Shown: piece by piece, positions 1-8,402 of the stretch
Layout of the letters: each line of letters starts with the position of its first letter
How positions within the stretch are numbered: the first letter of the stretch is position 1
DNA from: Bacteroidota bacterium
GTDB taxonomy: Bacteria > Bacteroidota > Bacteroidia > Bacteroidales > B18-G4
Reading direction: 5' to 3'
DNA: 24,934 nt
NCBI GenBank assembly: GCA_003648575.1
Contig: QMPN01000015.1
Coordinates: 1-24,934, forward strand
The notes under the pieces: generated by a model
The model's input: only the letters and a program-made list of their open reading frames with translations
Told to the model about the DNA's origin: nothing
Database searches by the model: none
Position numbers and translations under genes: made by a program

Positions 1-39
1 AAAATCAAGGATATCGTCGAATGTTGTGAGTTCTTTCAT
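1..39 (-). CDS. 5' end of a gene cut by the window edge, possibly ferritin-like/rubrerythrin family
   Basis: Only 13 codons are visible, reading MKELTTFDDILDF from an ATG at 39 to the window edge. The start lies 6 bases after the stop codon of the preceding large flavoprotein gene on the same strand, so it is probably the next gene of that operon. The N-terminal pattern (MKE-x-x-x-x-D-x-ILDF) resembles the start of rubrerythrin/ferritin-like proteins that carry a carboxylate-bridged di-iron site. With 13 residues this is only a suggestion. It does not look like the start of an [FeFe]-hydrogenase large subunit, which would have been the other expected partner. Confidence 0.4.
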   Translation of the reverse strand, partial: MKELTTFDDILDF

Positions 40-45
40 ATGGGT

Positions 46-3000
46 TTATTTTTCAATAGTGTTATCAAATTCTTCATCAAAATGCTTCACAATAAAATCG
101 CAGCCATGATGGAACATCCGGCAATCATTGATCTCAGCCGTCATGTTAAATTCCAGTTTCTGCTCCTGATCTCCTGCCGGAAGCAGCTTCACGATCTCAG
201 CCATGACCGTGGTAGCATCACCTTTCTGCTTGACCTCGAACTGCTTCATCAAAGCGCTCAGTTGCTCAAGTGTAGACAGGCCACAGGCAGCATCAAATCC
301 GGCTTCGAAAGCTTGAATTACCTTCTGCGTATTGGTAAATGTGCCGCCGGATTCAAATGGAAAACTTGCGGGCATTACCAGGTCAGCCTGATTAGCAGTA
401 TCTGTCATGAAGTAATCCGACACTACCACAAATTCGGCAATGGTCAGCCATCCTGCCACCTTTACTCTATCTTCGGTACATCCCAGTGGATCTTCACCAA
501 AGATGAAAAGGTTTTTGAGTTTACCCTTTTCAAGCCTTTCAAACTGGCTCACGTTTACCTCTTTTGGCAGTGACTTCACCTTCCATACTTTCTTCAGCAA
601 TGCCTGAAGGTTCTTATCCTTTATATCAACAGCACCAACACCCAGTGTAGGGCAGATTCCCATATCGAAGATACCCTGTGCATTATTCTTTTCTTTAAGG
701 CTAATCAGGCCGTTGGCAGTCTTGCCAAGCTTACCGGTGATCATGGCCAGGTTAAACAACTCCTGGCATGAGTTGGAACACATCTCTTTCTCGGAGAAAA
801 TGATCACTGCATTCATTTCATTGTTATAGGCCTTGGCAAACTCAATCACGCTGTCCATGAATGCAACACCGGACTTCTCAACCAGGTCAACGAAGTTTTC
901 CTTAAGAAGGTCTTCTTTATAAGCAGCGAAACCTTCACAATGATCACCGATGAACATTCCATTATGGAAGTTATTCGCAACCAGGTAATAATTCACCGCC
1001 TTTATAAAGTGATAATAGGATTTCACCTTAAGTGATTTTTCAACCTTGTGCTCCATGGAGCTTATTTCCAGCTTGCTCACAAGTTCAACAGGAACATGAT
1101 GCTTCACCCTGACATTATTGATCATATATCCAAGTACGGCATTGTCGCGGTTTATTTCGGAACCGATCAGGTAGATCTTGCTGGCATCTTTAAGCTGTTC
1201 AAAAGGTACATTGGCCCTTGAGTTTCCAACATAGCCATGTCCCCTGTTCAGGTAATGGAAGGAGGTTACATTGTTTGTCTTCACCCCTGCCCTGGCCAGT
1301 TTTTGTATCAGGTACATTTCCTCATTACTCAGCCGTGCACCAGCGAAGAATGCATTATCATCTGGTTTCACTGCCTTGATCTTTTCTGCAATGATGCTGA
1401 ATGCTTCTGCAAATTCTATCTCTTCAAACCTGCCATTCACCCTCATCAATGGCTTTGTTAACCTGCTTTTATCATTCAGGTATTTATACCCGAATTTACC
1501 ATACTTGCAAAGGTTGCCATTTTCATTGACCAGTCCATCGCGTCCTTCGGTGCGCATCACGAATCCGCTCTTATGCTCAAAGTCTAATTCACAGCCGATT
1601 GAACAGTAATTACAGATGCTCTGGGCCTTGTCCAGTTTAACCGGGCCCGGCTTAAATGGGACGTTCTCTGTAAGGGCACCTGTTGGGCAGGTACTTATAC
1701 ACATACCGCAGCTTTCGCAATTCGTATCACTTAGTGAATCTCCCATGCTGGGTGCTACATATGTATCGAAACCACGGTTCACAAGTCCGAGGGCGTCGGC
1801 ACCAACAACATCGCGGCAGATCCTGACGCAACGTGCACACAACACACATTTGTTGTTATCAATCTCGATATAGGGATGCCTGAAATCTACATTATATTCT
1901 TTAAATTCGCCCGTGAGGTCTTCTTGTTTCGCATCATATTCAGTGGCGAACTTTTTCAGGTCGCAGGTATACAATTCGGTGCATCCGCACTCCATACATC
2001 GGTGTGATTCATGGTGAGCTACCTCTTCGCTGTCATACCCGAGCTCTACTTCTTTAAAATTCTTTCTGTCCTTGGGGTCAAGGGTAGGCATTTCTTCACG
2101 TTTCTGCTCTTCGAAAGTCCCGATATAATCTTTTTTATCCTGTGTTTTGAAGTTATCGCGCTTGCTAAAGAATTCCCCCGGTATGGGCACTACTTCTTCT
2201 CCTTTAAGGAAGAGGTTGCAGCTATGTGAGGCTATACGTGCCTGTGCGATCGCCTGTATCAGGGTGGCAGGACCCGTTACGCCATCACCGGCAGCAAAAA
2301 CATTTTCTACGCCTGTTTGCAGGGTGTTGGGGTCTGCTTCGATATCGCCCCAGCGGTTCAGTTTGAGTTCGCCTTTCTTCACCGCTTTATTCATATCGTC
2401 GGTGAAGTTTACATCTGTTTTCTGACCAATGGCAGCGAGTACATAGTCTACGTCGAGTTCAAATTCAGATCCTGCCACGGGTATCGGCCTTCTCCTGCCG
2501 GATACATCGGGTTCTCCCAGCTCCATCTTCAGGCAGGTAACGGATTTTACCTTGCCTGATTTATCTTTATTCACCTTCACCGGGTTGGTGAGCAGGAGAT
2601 ATTCGATGCCTTCCAGTTTGGATTCATGAATCTCAATGGGATTGGCAGGCATTTCTTTTTCCGTACGGCGATAGATCACATACACCTTTTCTGCTCCGCA
2701 ACGCATAGAAGTACGACAGCAATCCATGGCAGTATTTCCACCACCGACAACGGCTACTTTTTTGTCCTTGAAGTCGTAGCTCTTACCGGTCATCTCCATC
2801 TCTTTCAGGAAGTCGATACCTGAAAATACATTTTCGGCATCATCGCCTTCAACGCCTATCATAGTCCCTTTCTGTGAACCAATGGCGAGGACTACGGCAT
2901 CATATTTTTTCTGCAGCTCAGCATATTTCAGGTTATCACCCAGGCTCTTGTTATAATGGATACGAACGCCCAGTTCAGTGATATTATCCACTTCTTTCTG

Positions 3001-3747
3001 GAGGATGTCGTTCGGCAGACGATATTCGGGTATCCCGTACCTGAGCCATCCACCCGGTTTTGGGCTGGCTTCAAAAACATCGATATCGTGACCTTCCTTC
3101 CTGAGGAAAAATGCGGCAGACACCCCACCGGGGCCCGCACCGATAATAGCTACTTTCTTTCCACTTTCGGGCTTGATCTCAGGCTTCCATTTGTTTGCTG
3201 ATTCCAGGTCAAAGTCTGAAGCAAACCTTTTGAGGTAATCGATCCCCACGGGAGCACCTTCATCCAGCAGGTTTCTGCGGCAGGCAACTTCACATGGTCT
3301 AACACAAACGCGTCCACAGATGGCCGGCAGCGGGTTGGTTTCCTTGATCAGGGCTACTGCATCATGGTACTGGCCCTTTTCGATATGTGAAATATATCCC
3401 TGCACATCCACACCTGCAGGACAGGCTTGTTTACAGGGTCCGATACAATCGGCATAGTGGTTGCTCAGGATCAGTTCCAGGGCAGTTTTCCGGGCACCGG
3501 CGATCTTTTCATTATGCGTCTCTATCTTCATCCCTTCCGATATCATGGTGGAGCAGGATGGCTGCAGGCCCCTCAGGCCTTCAACCTCAACAACACACAC
3601 ATAGCAGGAGGAATAAGGCTCCAGCCGAGGATCATTACAAAGGGTTGGGATCTCGATCCCGCTTCTCTTCGCCAGTTGCAAAATGGATTCCCCTTTTATG
3701 CCGGGAACTATTTTTCCATTCAGTATAACATTAACCTTTTCGCTCAT
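46..3747 (-). CDS. Fused GltD/NfnB-type FAD-NAD(P)H module and NuoG/formate-dehydrogenase-like iron-sulfur subunit (StnC-like)
   Basis: The product has 1233 residues from ATG 3747. A longer frame opens at 3879 but overlaps the upstream gene, and the ferredoxin fold begins at MSEKVNVILNG. Order of parts: plant-type [2Fe-2S] domain (C37, C48, C51, C65); GltD-type N-terminal [4Fe-4S] region (C101, C105, C109 and C144, C148, C152, C156); FAD site GAGPGG near 203; NAD(P)H site GGGNTA near 335; a cysteine patch at 584-595; two [4Fe-4S] sets (C634-C644 and C677-C687); and a molybdopterin-oxidoreductase-like domain opening with C712, C715, C719, C747. Where formate dehydrogenases carry a catalytic Cys/Sec, around 829-840, this protein reads NRGHGY, so Mo catalysis is unlikely and the domain probably acts as an electron wire, as in NuoG. 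With the NuoE- and NuoF-like neighbours it matches the architecture of Sporomusa-type Nfn (StnABC), which links NADH, NADPH and ferredoxin. A role as hydrogenase or formate-dehydrogenase diaphorase subunit cannot be excluded. Confidence 0.85.
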   Translation of the reverse strand: MSEKVNVILNGKIVPGIKGESILQLAKRSGIEIPTLCNDPRLEPYSSCYVCVVEVEGLRGLQPSCSTMISEGMKIETHNEKIAGARKTALELILSNHYADCIGPCKQACPAGVDVQGYISHIEKGQYHDAVALIKETNPLPAICGRVCVRPCEVACRRNLLDEGAPVGIDYLKRFASDFDLESANKWKPEIKPESGKKVAIIGAGPGGVSAAFFLRKEGHDIDVFEASPKPGGWLRYGIPEYRLPNDILQKEVDNITELGVRIHYNKSLGDNLKYAELQKKYDAVVLAIGSQKGTMIGVEGDDAENVFSGIDFLKEMEMTGKSYDFKDKKVAVVGGGNTAMDCCRTSMRCGAEKVYVIYRRTEKEMPANPIEIHESKLEGIEYLLLTNPVKVNKDKSGKVKSVTCLKMELGEPDVSGRRRPIPVAGSEFELDVDYVLAAIGQKTDVNFTDDMNKAVKKGELKLNRWGDIEADPNTLQTGVENVFAAGDGVTGPATLIQAIAQARIASHSCNLFLKGEEVVPIPGEFFSKRDNFKTQDKKDYIGTFEEQKREEMPTLDPKDRKNFKEVELGYDSEEVAHHESHRCMECGCTELYTCDLKKFATEYDAKQEDLTGEFKEYNVDFRHPYIEIDNNKCVLCARCVRICRDVVGADALGLVNRGFDTYVAPSMGDSLSDTNCESCGMCISTCPTGALTENVPFKPGPVKLDKAQSICNYCSIGCELDFEHKSGFVMRTEGRDGLVNENGNLCKYGKFGYKYLNDKSRLTKPLMRVNGRFEEIEFAEAFSIIAEKIKAVKPDDNAFFAGARLSNEEMYLIQKLARAGVKTNNVTSFHYLNRGHGYVGNSRANVPFEQLKDASKIYLIGSEINRDNAVLGYMINNVRVKHHVPVELVSKLEISSMEHKVEKSLKVKSYYHFIKAVNYYLVANNFHNGMFIGDHCEGFAAYKEDLLKENFVDLVEKSGVAFMDSVIEFAKAYNNEMNAVIIFSEKEMCSNSCQELFNLAMITGKLGKTANGLISLKEKNNAQGIFDMGICPTLGVGAVDIKDKNLQALLKKVWKVKSLPKEVNVSQFERLEKGKLKNLFIFGEDPLGCTEDRVKVAGWLTIAEFVVVSDYFMTDTANQADLVMPASFPFESGGTFTNTQKVIQAFEAGFDAACGLSTLEQLSALMKQFEVKQKGDATTVMAEIVKLLPAGDQEQKLEFNMTAEINDCRMFHHGCDFIVKHFDEEFDNTIEK

Positions 3748-3769
3748 TATGCAGCTTCTTTTTGTCAGT

Positions 3770-5545
3770 TTAAGATAATGTGATGGCTTCGAACTTACAC
3801 TTGGTGTAACATACACCACATTTGATACATACGTCCTGATCGATATGGTGGATTTCCTTGCGTCCACCACTGATAGCATTCACCGGACAGTTCTTCGCAC
3901 AGACGGTACAGCCTGTACAGTTCTCTTCATGGACTGTATAAGTCAGGAGCTTGGTACATACCCTGGCCGTACATTTTTTATCACGGATATGGGCTTCATA
4001 TTCATCCCTGAAATACTTAATGGTAGTCAGTACCGGGTTGGGCGCTGTTTGTCCCAGTCCGCAGAGTGAATTGTCCTTGATCTGGTATGAGAGTTCTTCC
4101 AGCCTTTCAATATCGCCTTCTTCGCCTTTGCCCTCGGTGATCCTGGTGAGGATCTCAAGCATGCGTTTTGTTCCTATTCGGCAGAAGGTACATTTTCCGC
4201 AGGATTCTTTCTGTGTAAAGTCGAGGAAGAATTTGGCCACATCGATCATGCATGTGGTCTCGTCCATGACTACCATCCCACCGGATCCCATAATGGCTCC
4301 GGTTGCATTCACTGAATCATAGTCTACGATAGTATCTGACAGGTGTGCCGGGATACAGCCACCTGATGGTCCACCCATCTGCACCGCTTTAAATTCTTTA
4401 TCATCCTGGATACCACCACCAAGTTTAAAGATCACATCCTTCACACTCATACCCATGGGCACTTCTACGAGTCCGGAACGCTTGATCTTTCCCGCCAGGG
4501 CAAATACTTTAGTACCCTTACTTTTCTCGGTGCCATACTTGGCATATTCCGCCGCACCATGAAGGATGATCCATGGGACATTAGCAAAAGTCTCTACGTT
4601 GTTGATGTTGGTAGGTTTTTTCCAGAGCCCTGAAGCAGCAGGAAATGGAGGACGCTTGCGGGGCATCCCACGCTGGCCTTCCACAGAAGCGATCAGTGCG
4701 GTTTCTTCGCCACAGACGAAGGCACCTGCACCCTCTTTAATATACATATCGAAGTTAAAGCCTTCGATGCCAAGGATATTTTTTCCCAGGTATCCTTTTT
4801 CCCTTGCCTGGTCGATGGCGATCTGCAGGCGTTTAATAGCCAGCGGATACTCAGCGCGGCAGTAGATCACACCGCCTGTAGCTTCAATAGCATAGGCACC
4901 GATGATCATACCCTCTAACACTGAATGAGGGTCGCCTTCAAGGACTGAACGATCCATGAAAGCACCGGGGTCACCTTCATCTGCATTACAAATAATATAT
5001 TTTTCGTCAGCCTTATTGTTATTGGCAAATTTCCATTTCAATCCTGTCGGGAAACCGCCACCACCACGGCCACGAAGGCCCGATTCCAACATGGTCTGTA
5101 TCACGTCGAGGCGCGACATGCCATGACCGGCTATCCTACGGAGAGCACGATAGCCATCCTTCTCTTCATACTCTTCTATACTTTCCGGATCTATGTATCC
5201 GCAATTTCTGAGGGTGATCTTTACCTGGTCATCGGTAAAAGTGTTGTCTTCAGTTTCGAACAGGTCTGACTGAACGACAAAATCTTTCACCGGACTATGC
5301 TGGTTCACATGTTTATTGATCACTTCGATCGCTCTTTCCTCATCGATCTCGCCATAGAGGTAACGGCCCGTGTCGTCGATGATTTCTACCAGGGGTTCCC
5401 GGTAACACATCCCGACACAGGATGTTTTTTTGAGTTCGAATGTGAGCTTTTCAGCTTTTTTGATGGCCTCTATTTTGTCATATACCTTCCCTGCTCCTGC
5501 GGCTATCCCGCAACTTCCCAGGCCGACGATTACTTTTGTTTCCAT
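3770..5545 (-). CDS. NuoF/HndC-family NADH-binding FMN iron-sulfur subunit with C-terminal 2x[4Fe-4S] ferredoxin domain (StnB-like)
   Basis: The product has 591 residues. It has an N-terminal thioredoxin-like [2Fe-2S] domain (C12, C43, C47), the NADH/FMN core with GRGGGGFPTGLKW at 159-171 and NADEGDPGAF near 188, the [4Fe-4S] site C449, C452, C455, C495, and a C-terminal bacterial ferredoxin domain (C543, C546, C549, C553; C573, C576, C579, C583). The ferredoxin tail marks it as a soluble hydrogenase/transhydrogenase NuoF-like subunit, not a respiratory complex I subunit. The N-terminal cluster shows SCGIAAGA with no cysteine at the first ligand position, so that cluster may be absent or use another ligand. 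It oxidises or reduces NADH with FMN in the cytoplasm and passes electrons to the fused subunit. The gene lies 22 bases before that subunit and 26 bases after the NuoE-like gene, which supports co-transcription. Confidence 0.92.
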   Translation of the reverse strand: METKVIVGLGSCGIAAGAGKVYDKIEAIKKAEKLTFELKKTSCVGMCYREPLVEIIDDTGRYLYGEIDEERAIEVINKHVNQHSPVKDFVVQSDLFETEDNTFTDDQVKITLRNCGYIDPESIEEYEEKDGYRALRRIAGHGMSRLDVIQTMLESGLRGRGGGGFPTGLKWKFANNNKADEKYIICNADEGDPGAFMDRSVLEGDPHSVLEGMIIGAYAIEATGGVIYCRAEYPLAIKRLQIAIDQAREKGYLGKNILGIEGFNFDMYIKEGAGAFVCGEETALIASVEGQRGMPRKRPPFPAASGLWKKPTNINNVETFANVPWIILHGAAEYAKYGTEKSKGTKVFALAGKIKRSGLVEVPMGMSVKDVIFKLGGGIQDDKEFKAVQMGGPSGGCIPAHLSDTIVDYDSVNATGAIMGSGGMVVMDETTCMIDVAKFFLDFTQKESCGKCTFCRIGTKRMLEILTRITEGKGEEGDIERLEELSYQIKDNSLCGLGQTAPNPVLTTIKYFRDEYEAHIRDKKCTARVCTKLLTYTVHEENCTGCTVCAKNCPVNAISGGRKEIHHIDQDVCIKCGVCYTKCKFEAITLS

Positions 5546-5571
5546 GTTATATCTTCAAAAGTGTGGTCAAA

Positions 5572-6090
5572 TCAATTATTTTCACTGATCCTGATCTTCT
5601 TCACGATCTTCACTGCCTGTGCACCGTTCAGTTTCCCGTAGGTCTCGCCAGCGATCATCATCACCGGCGCCAGGGAGCAACATCCCAGGCAGGCTACCGA
5701 TTCAAGGGTGAAGAGCCCGTCTTCTGTCGTGCCACCATCATCCACTTTCAGGATTTCCTTCAGAGAGGTGGTGATTGCTTTGGCATTCTGCACGTGACAG
5801 GCTGTACCGTGGCAAACCTTTATGATATGCTTCCCGACAGGATGCAGTCGAAACTGTGCATAAAAGGTCGCTACCCCGTACATTTCACTCAGGGGAATAC
5901 CCGTATCATCAGACAGTTTTTCGAATACCACACGGGGGATATAACCAAAGATATCCTGGGCTCCTTGCAGCAGGGGAATAAGATTTCCCTTCTTGTCTTT
6001 ATACTTCTCTATCAGTGGGTTGAGGAGTTCCACATCGGCTGGTTCCTGCTCGTCGATTTCCCGCTGAACTTCTATTCTTTCAATCCGCAT
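5572..6090 (-). CDS. NuoE/HndA-family [2Fe-2S] subunit (StnA-like)
   Basis: The product has 172 residues, a usual length for this family. It consists of an N-terminal helical bundle (LLQGAQDIFGYIP at 40-52; YGVATFYAQF at 71-80) and a thioredoxin-like [2Fe-2S] domain with ligands C93, C98, C134 and C138. It is the small electron-transfer subunit that docks on the NuoF-like protein. It is first in a three-gene minus-strand operon whose third gene is the GltD/NuoG fusion. No NuoA, H, J, K, L, M or N membrane subunits are present, so this is a soluble enzyme. The ATG at 6090 follows a candidate Bacteroidota promoter by about 25 bases. Confidence 0.92.
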   Translation of the reverse strand: MRIERIEVQREIDEQEPADVELLNPLIEKYKDKKGNLIPLLQGAQDIFGYIPRVVFEKLSDDTGIPLSEMYGVATFYAQFRLHPVGKHIIKVCHGTACHVQNAKAITTSLKEILKVDDGGTTEDGLFTLESVACLGCCSLAPVMMIAGETYGKLNGAQAVKIVKKIRISENN

Positions 6091-6114
6091 TTTACAATGA
6101 TTTTATAGTGCAGA

Positions 6115-6122
6115 CAAATTTA
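6115..6122 (-). promoter_or_regulatory. Candidate Bacteroidota -7 element for the NuoE/NuoF/fusion operon
   Basis: On the minus strand the sequence reads TAAATTTG, an exact match to the Bacteroidota -7 consensus TAnnTTTG. It would give a leader of roughly 18 bases before ATG 6090. The -33 region about 20 bases upstream reads TTTTAAA, a weak match to TTTG. The assignment rests on position and motif only. Confidence 0.4.
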
Positions 6123-6355
6123 TAAAATGTTTCATGTCAGCCCTTTAAAACACATAATTTATATATGGTCTAAATTGTTCGTCTTTAGTCATATATATTA
6201 CTGGTTTTGATAAGCTTATAGACTATTCTTATCCAATGGCAGGGCGAATGGTTTAAGCAGTGATGATGGATTATCCATGAAGGATGGGAGGCAACTTATT
6301 CCAACCATAAATGTCTTTAATACCCCTTTACACTATAAGTTAATAACTATATTGC

Positions 6356-6913
6356 ATTATCGAGGATATCCTAAAGCATAAAAGATCACCTCAAGCTACT
6401 GAGGAACAACTTGTTAATGGCTGCCGCAAGAATAATCGTAAAATCCAGAAGCAGTTGTATGACCGTTATTGTGATGCCATGTTCACCATTGCATACAGGA
6501 TAGTCAATGATTACGCTATTGCAAATGATGCCCTTCAGGAAGCTTTTATTCAGATATTCAGGGACATTAAACAATTCAGAGGTGATTCCACTTTAGGAGC
6601 ATGGATCAAAACCATCGTGGTTCGAACAGCAATAAGAAAATTTAAAAAAGAAGTGATGTTTAGTCAGTTTGGGGCTCATCAAAATGGAGAGAACATCTCC
6701 TGGCCCGTGGAAATGGCAGGTGAAGACCTGGAAAAGGCTATACTTTCCCTGGCAGATGGCTGCAGAACAATTTTTTTACTTATTGAGGTTGAAGGTTATA
6801 AGCACAGAGAAGTTGCTGAAATGTTAAATATTTCCGAGGGAACTTCTAAATCTCAACTCTACTATGCAAAAAAGCAACTTCAGGTACTCCTGAAAGATTA
6901 TATTGAGCGATGA
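6356..6913 (+). CDS. ECF-type RNA polymerase sigma factor, start codon unresolved
   Basis: The frame ends at TGA 6911-6913. The conserved family N terminus is readable upstream of the first conventional start (TTG at 6455): EEQLVNGCRKNNRK lies at 6401-6442, where ECF factors have their usual opening helix. The frame is open from a stop at 6344-6346, with no ATG, GTG or TTG before 6455. I give ATT 6356 as the outer limit. Region 2 is visible (ANDALQEAFIQIF, then WIKTIVVRTA), as is region 4 with its helix-turn-helix (CRTIFLLIEVEGYKHREVAE, then LNISEGTSKSQLYYAKKQL). It would direct RNA polymerase to a small regulon, probably controlled by the next gene, which overlaps it by 4 bases (ATGA). Either initiation is non-canonical or there is a small indel near the start. 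Confidence 0.85.
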   Translation: MIEDILKHKRSPQATEEQLVNGCRKNNRKIQKQLYDRYCDAMFTIAYRIVNDYAIANDALQEAFIQIFRDIKQFRGDSTLGAWIKTIVVRTAIRKFKKEVMFSQFGAHQNGENISWPVEMAGEDLEKAILSLADGCRTIFLLIEVEGYKHREVAEMLNISEGTSKSQLYYAKKQLQVLLKDYIER

Positions 6914-8343
6914 TCGAGAAGAATCGAGACATATTATCCAATGCATTGAAAAATATGCCAAATCGAAGTCCGAAGCCTTCGAATTGGGATCATATTTCCG
7001 ATAATCTTGATCAATTGGAAACCGAAAGCTTTATATCGAAGCATAAGAATGAGCTCCCTCATTATAAGGCACCTGAAAATGCCTGGCGGGGAATATCAAA
7101 GGGCCTTACACCTTCCTTTTCTGCGTTTATGAGATCCGGCCCCGGAAAACTTATTTTGGCAATCATTCTCCTGGGAGGATTGGTGGGGGCATTTTTAATA
7201 TATACAGCACCATCGAGCAAGGAAATCAAAGACCCGGTCCGGGATCCAAATCCTGTGAAGACTTACCAGACCAATAGTGTTACTGAGCAAAAACATCCTT
7301 CCGATCCGGATGAGCCTGTATTGGGTTCAGATCAAACAACGTCTGAACGGGTTTCAGACCCGGCAGAGCCAAATCAAGCAGCTCTTACAGCAAAAAGTGA
7401 TCCTAAATCCACGCAAGAGGAAAATCGCCCGCTTCATTTCGCAATAAATGGAAACAGCCATAACAAGGCTCATAATGCTGAAAAAGGCACGTCGTCCACT
7501 TCAAATATTCACTCAGAAATTGGATTATTAGAATTAACATCCATTCCGCCAAAACAAATACTGGTATCATCTGAAAATACTGAGAGGGTCCTGTTGCATA
7601 AATCTTCCAGGGATAACAGTGGCAGGGGAAATTATCTTGAAGATTTTTCCAAACCGGGGTTTAGCCTGGGATTATATTACTCTTATAATCAGTTTCAGAA
7701 AATTGAATATGAAGGAATGAATATTCCCCACCATCTTTCTTCCTTTGGGTTTGAACTTGCCTACGAAAAGCGTAATTGGTTTATAAAAATAGGCCTGGGG
7801 TATTTAAACTGGAATGAAGAGGGTAATTATGTTTTTGATTACAATCAGAATAAAATGGTCTACCAATATAATTATGTAGATTCAGTACTTGTAAGCCCGG
7901 AGAATGGAGAGATAAACTATTATACATCCAAAGTAGAAGTATTTGATTCTGTACCTCAACAGAAAACAGACCTAGTCACCTACAATTATAAGTCACTCCA
8001 AATTCCGGTCCTTATTGGTTACACATTCATAGCACGTTCAAAATTCAAAGTTGCATTGATTGGAGGAGTAGCATTTGATTTTAAAATATCCGGAAAACAA
8101 TATGTGCCTGAATTTATTGAAGAAGACGCATCGATCACACACATTAATAACAGTTTAATCTACAGAACAAAAACCAATTGGCGATTGATTTTTGGACTGA
8201 ATATCGATTACAGGATCGCCGAAGGCTGGAGTTTATTTGTCGAACCTACATATCAGCAATACATGACTCCGATTTATACGCCAAACAGCATTAAGGGTGG
8301 TGGAATGTTAAATATTAAAGCGGGTATCAAATATTCCTTTTAA
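6910..8343 (+). CDS. Anti-sigma-like protein fused to an outer-membrane beta-barrel domain
   Basis: The product has 477 residues, and its ATG overlaps the sigma factor stop, so the two are translationally coupled. Residues 1-78 are cytoplasmic-like and contain two copies of a motif of the type P-x3-W-x2-I-x3-L (near 22-33 and 55-65), a pattern I associate with Bacteroidota anti-sigma partners. One membrane segment spans about 79-99 (LILAIILLGGLVGAFLIY). A low-complexity Pro/Ser/Thr/Asn-rich linker follows to about 235, and the rest alternates like a PorT-type outer-membrane beta-barrel, ending in the aromatic KYSF typical of barrel termini. The protein may span inner membrane, periplasm and outer membrane and transmit an envelope signal to the sigma factor. 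The anti-sigma role is inferred from gene order and topology. No zinc anti-sigma motif is present. Confidence 0.75.
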   Translation: MIEKNRDILSNALKNMPNRSPKPSNWDHISDNLDQLETESFISKHKNELPHYKAPENAWRGISKGLTPSFSAFMRSGPGKLILAIILLGGLVGAFLIYTAPSSKEIKDPVRDPNPVKTYQTNSVTEQKHPSDPDEPVLGSDQTTSERVSDPAEPNQAALTAKSDPKSTQEENRPLHFAINGNSHNKAHNAEKGTSSTSNIHSEIGLLELTSIPPKQILVSSENTERVLLHKSSRDNSGRGNYLEDFSKPGFSLGLYYSYNQFQKIEYEGMNIPHHLSSFGFELAYEKRNWFIKIGLGYLNWNEEGNYVFDYNQNKMVYQYNYVDSVLVSPENGEINYYTSKVEVFDSVPQQKTDLVTYNYKSLQIPVLIGYTFIARSKFKVALIGGVAFDFKISGKQYVPEFIEEDASITHINNSLIYRTKTNWRLIFGLNIDYRIAEGWSLFVEPTYQQYMTPIYTPNSIKGGGMLNIKAGIKYSF

Positions 8344-8402
8344 CTTTTCCAACCAATGCAATCGCTGAGTGCACTTTAAAGTAAACACTTAAATCTTTTA
8401 TC

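Noticed and set aside
40..573. Plus-strand frames of 60-190 residues throughout the large minus-strand genes (for example 40-573, 5536-6108, 10467-10823)
   Set aside because: They lie antisense to strongly conserved flavoprotein genes, show no domain signature and have no separate start context. They are shadows of the real frames.
46..3747. Calling the large fusion an active formate dehydrogenase or a respiratory complex I subunit
   Set aside because: The catalytic Cys/Sec position is not conserved, and no membrane Nuo subunits are present. The NuoF-like partner has a ferredoxin tail typical of soluble complexes.
6386..6574. 62-residue minus-strand frame opposite the sigma factor
   Set aside because: It is antisense to conserved sigma region 2 coding sequence and has no independent support.
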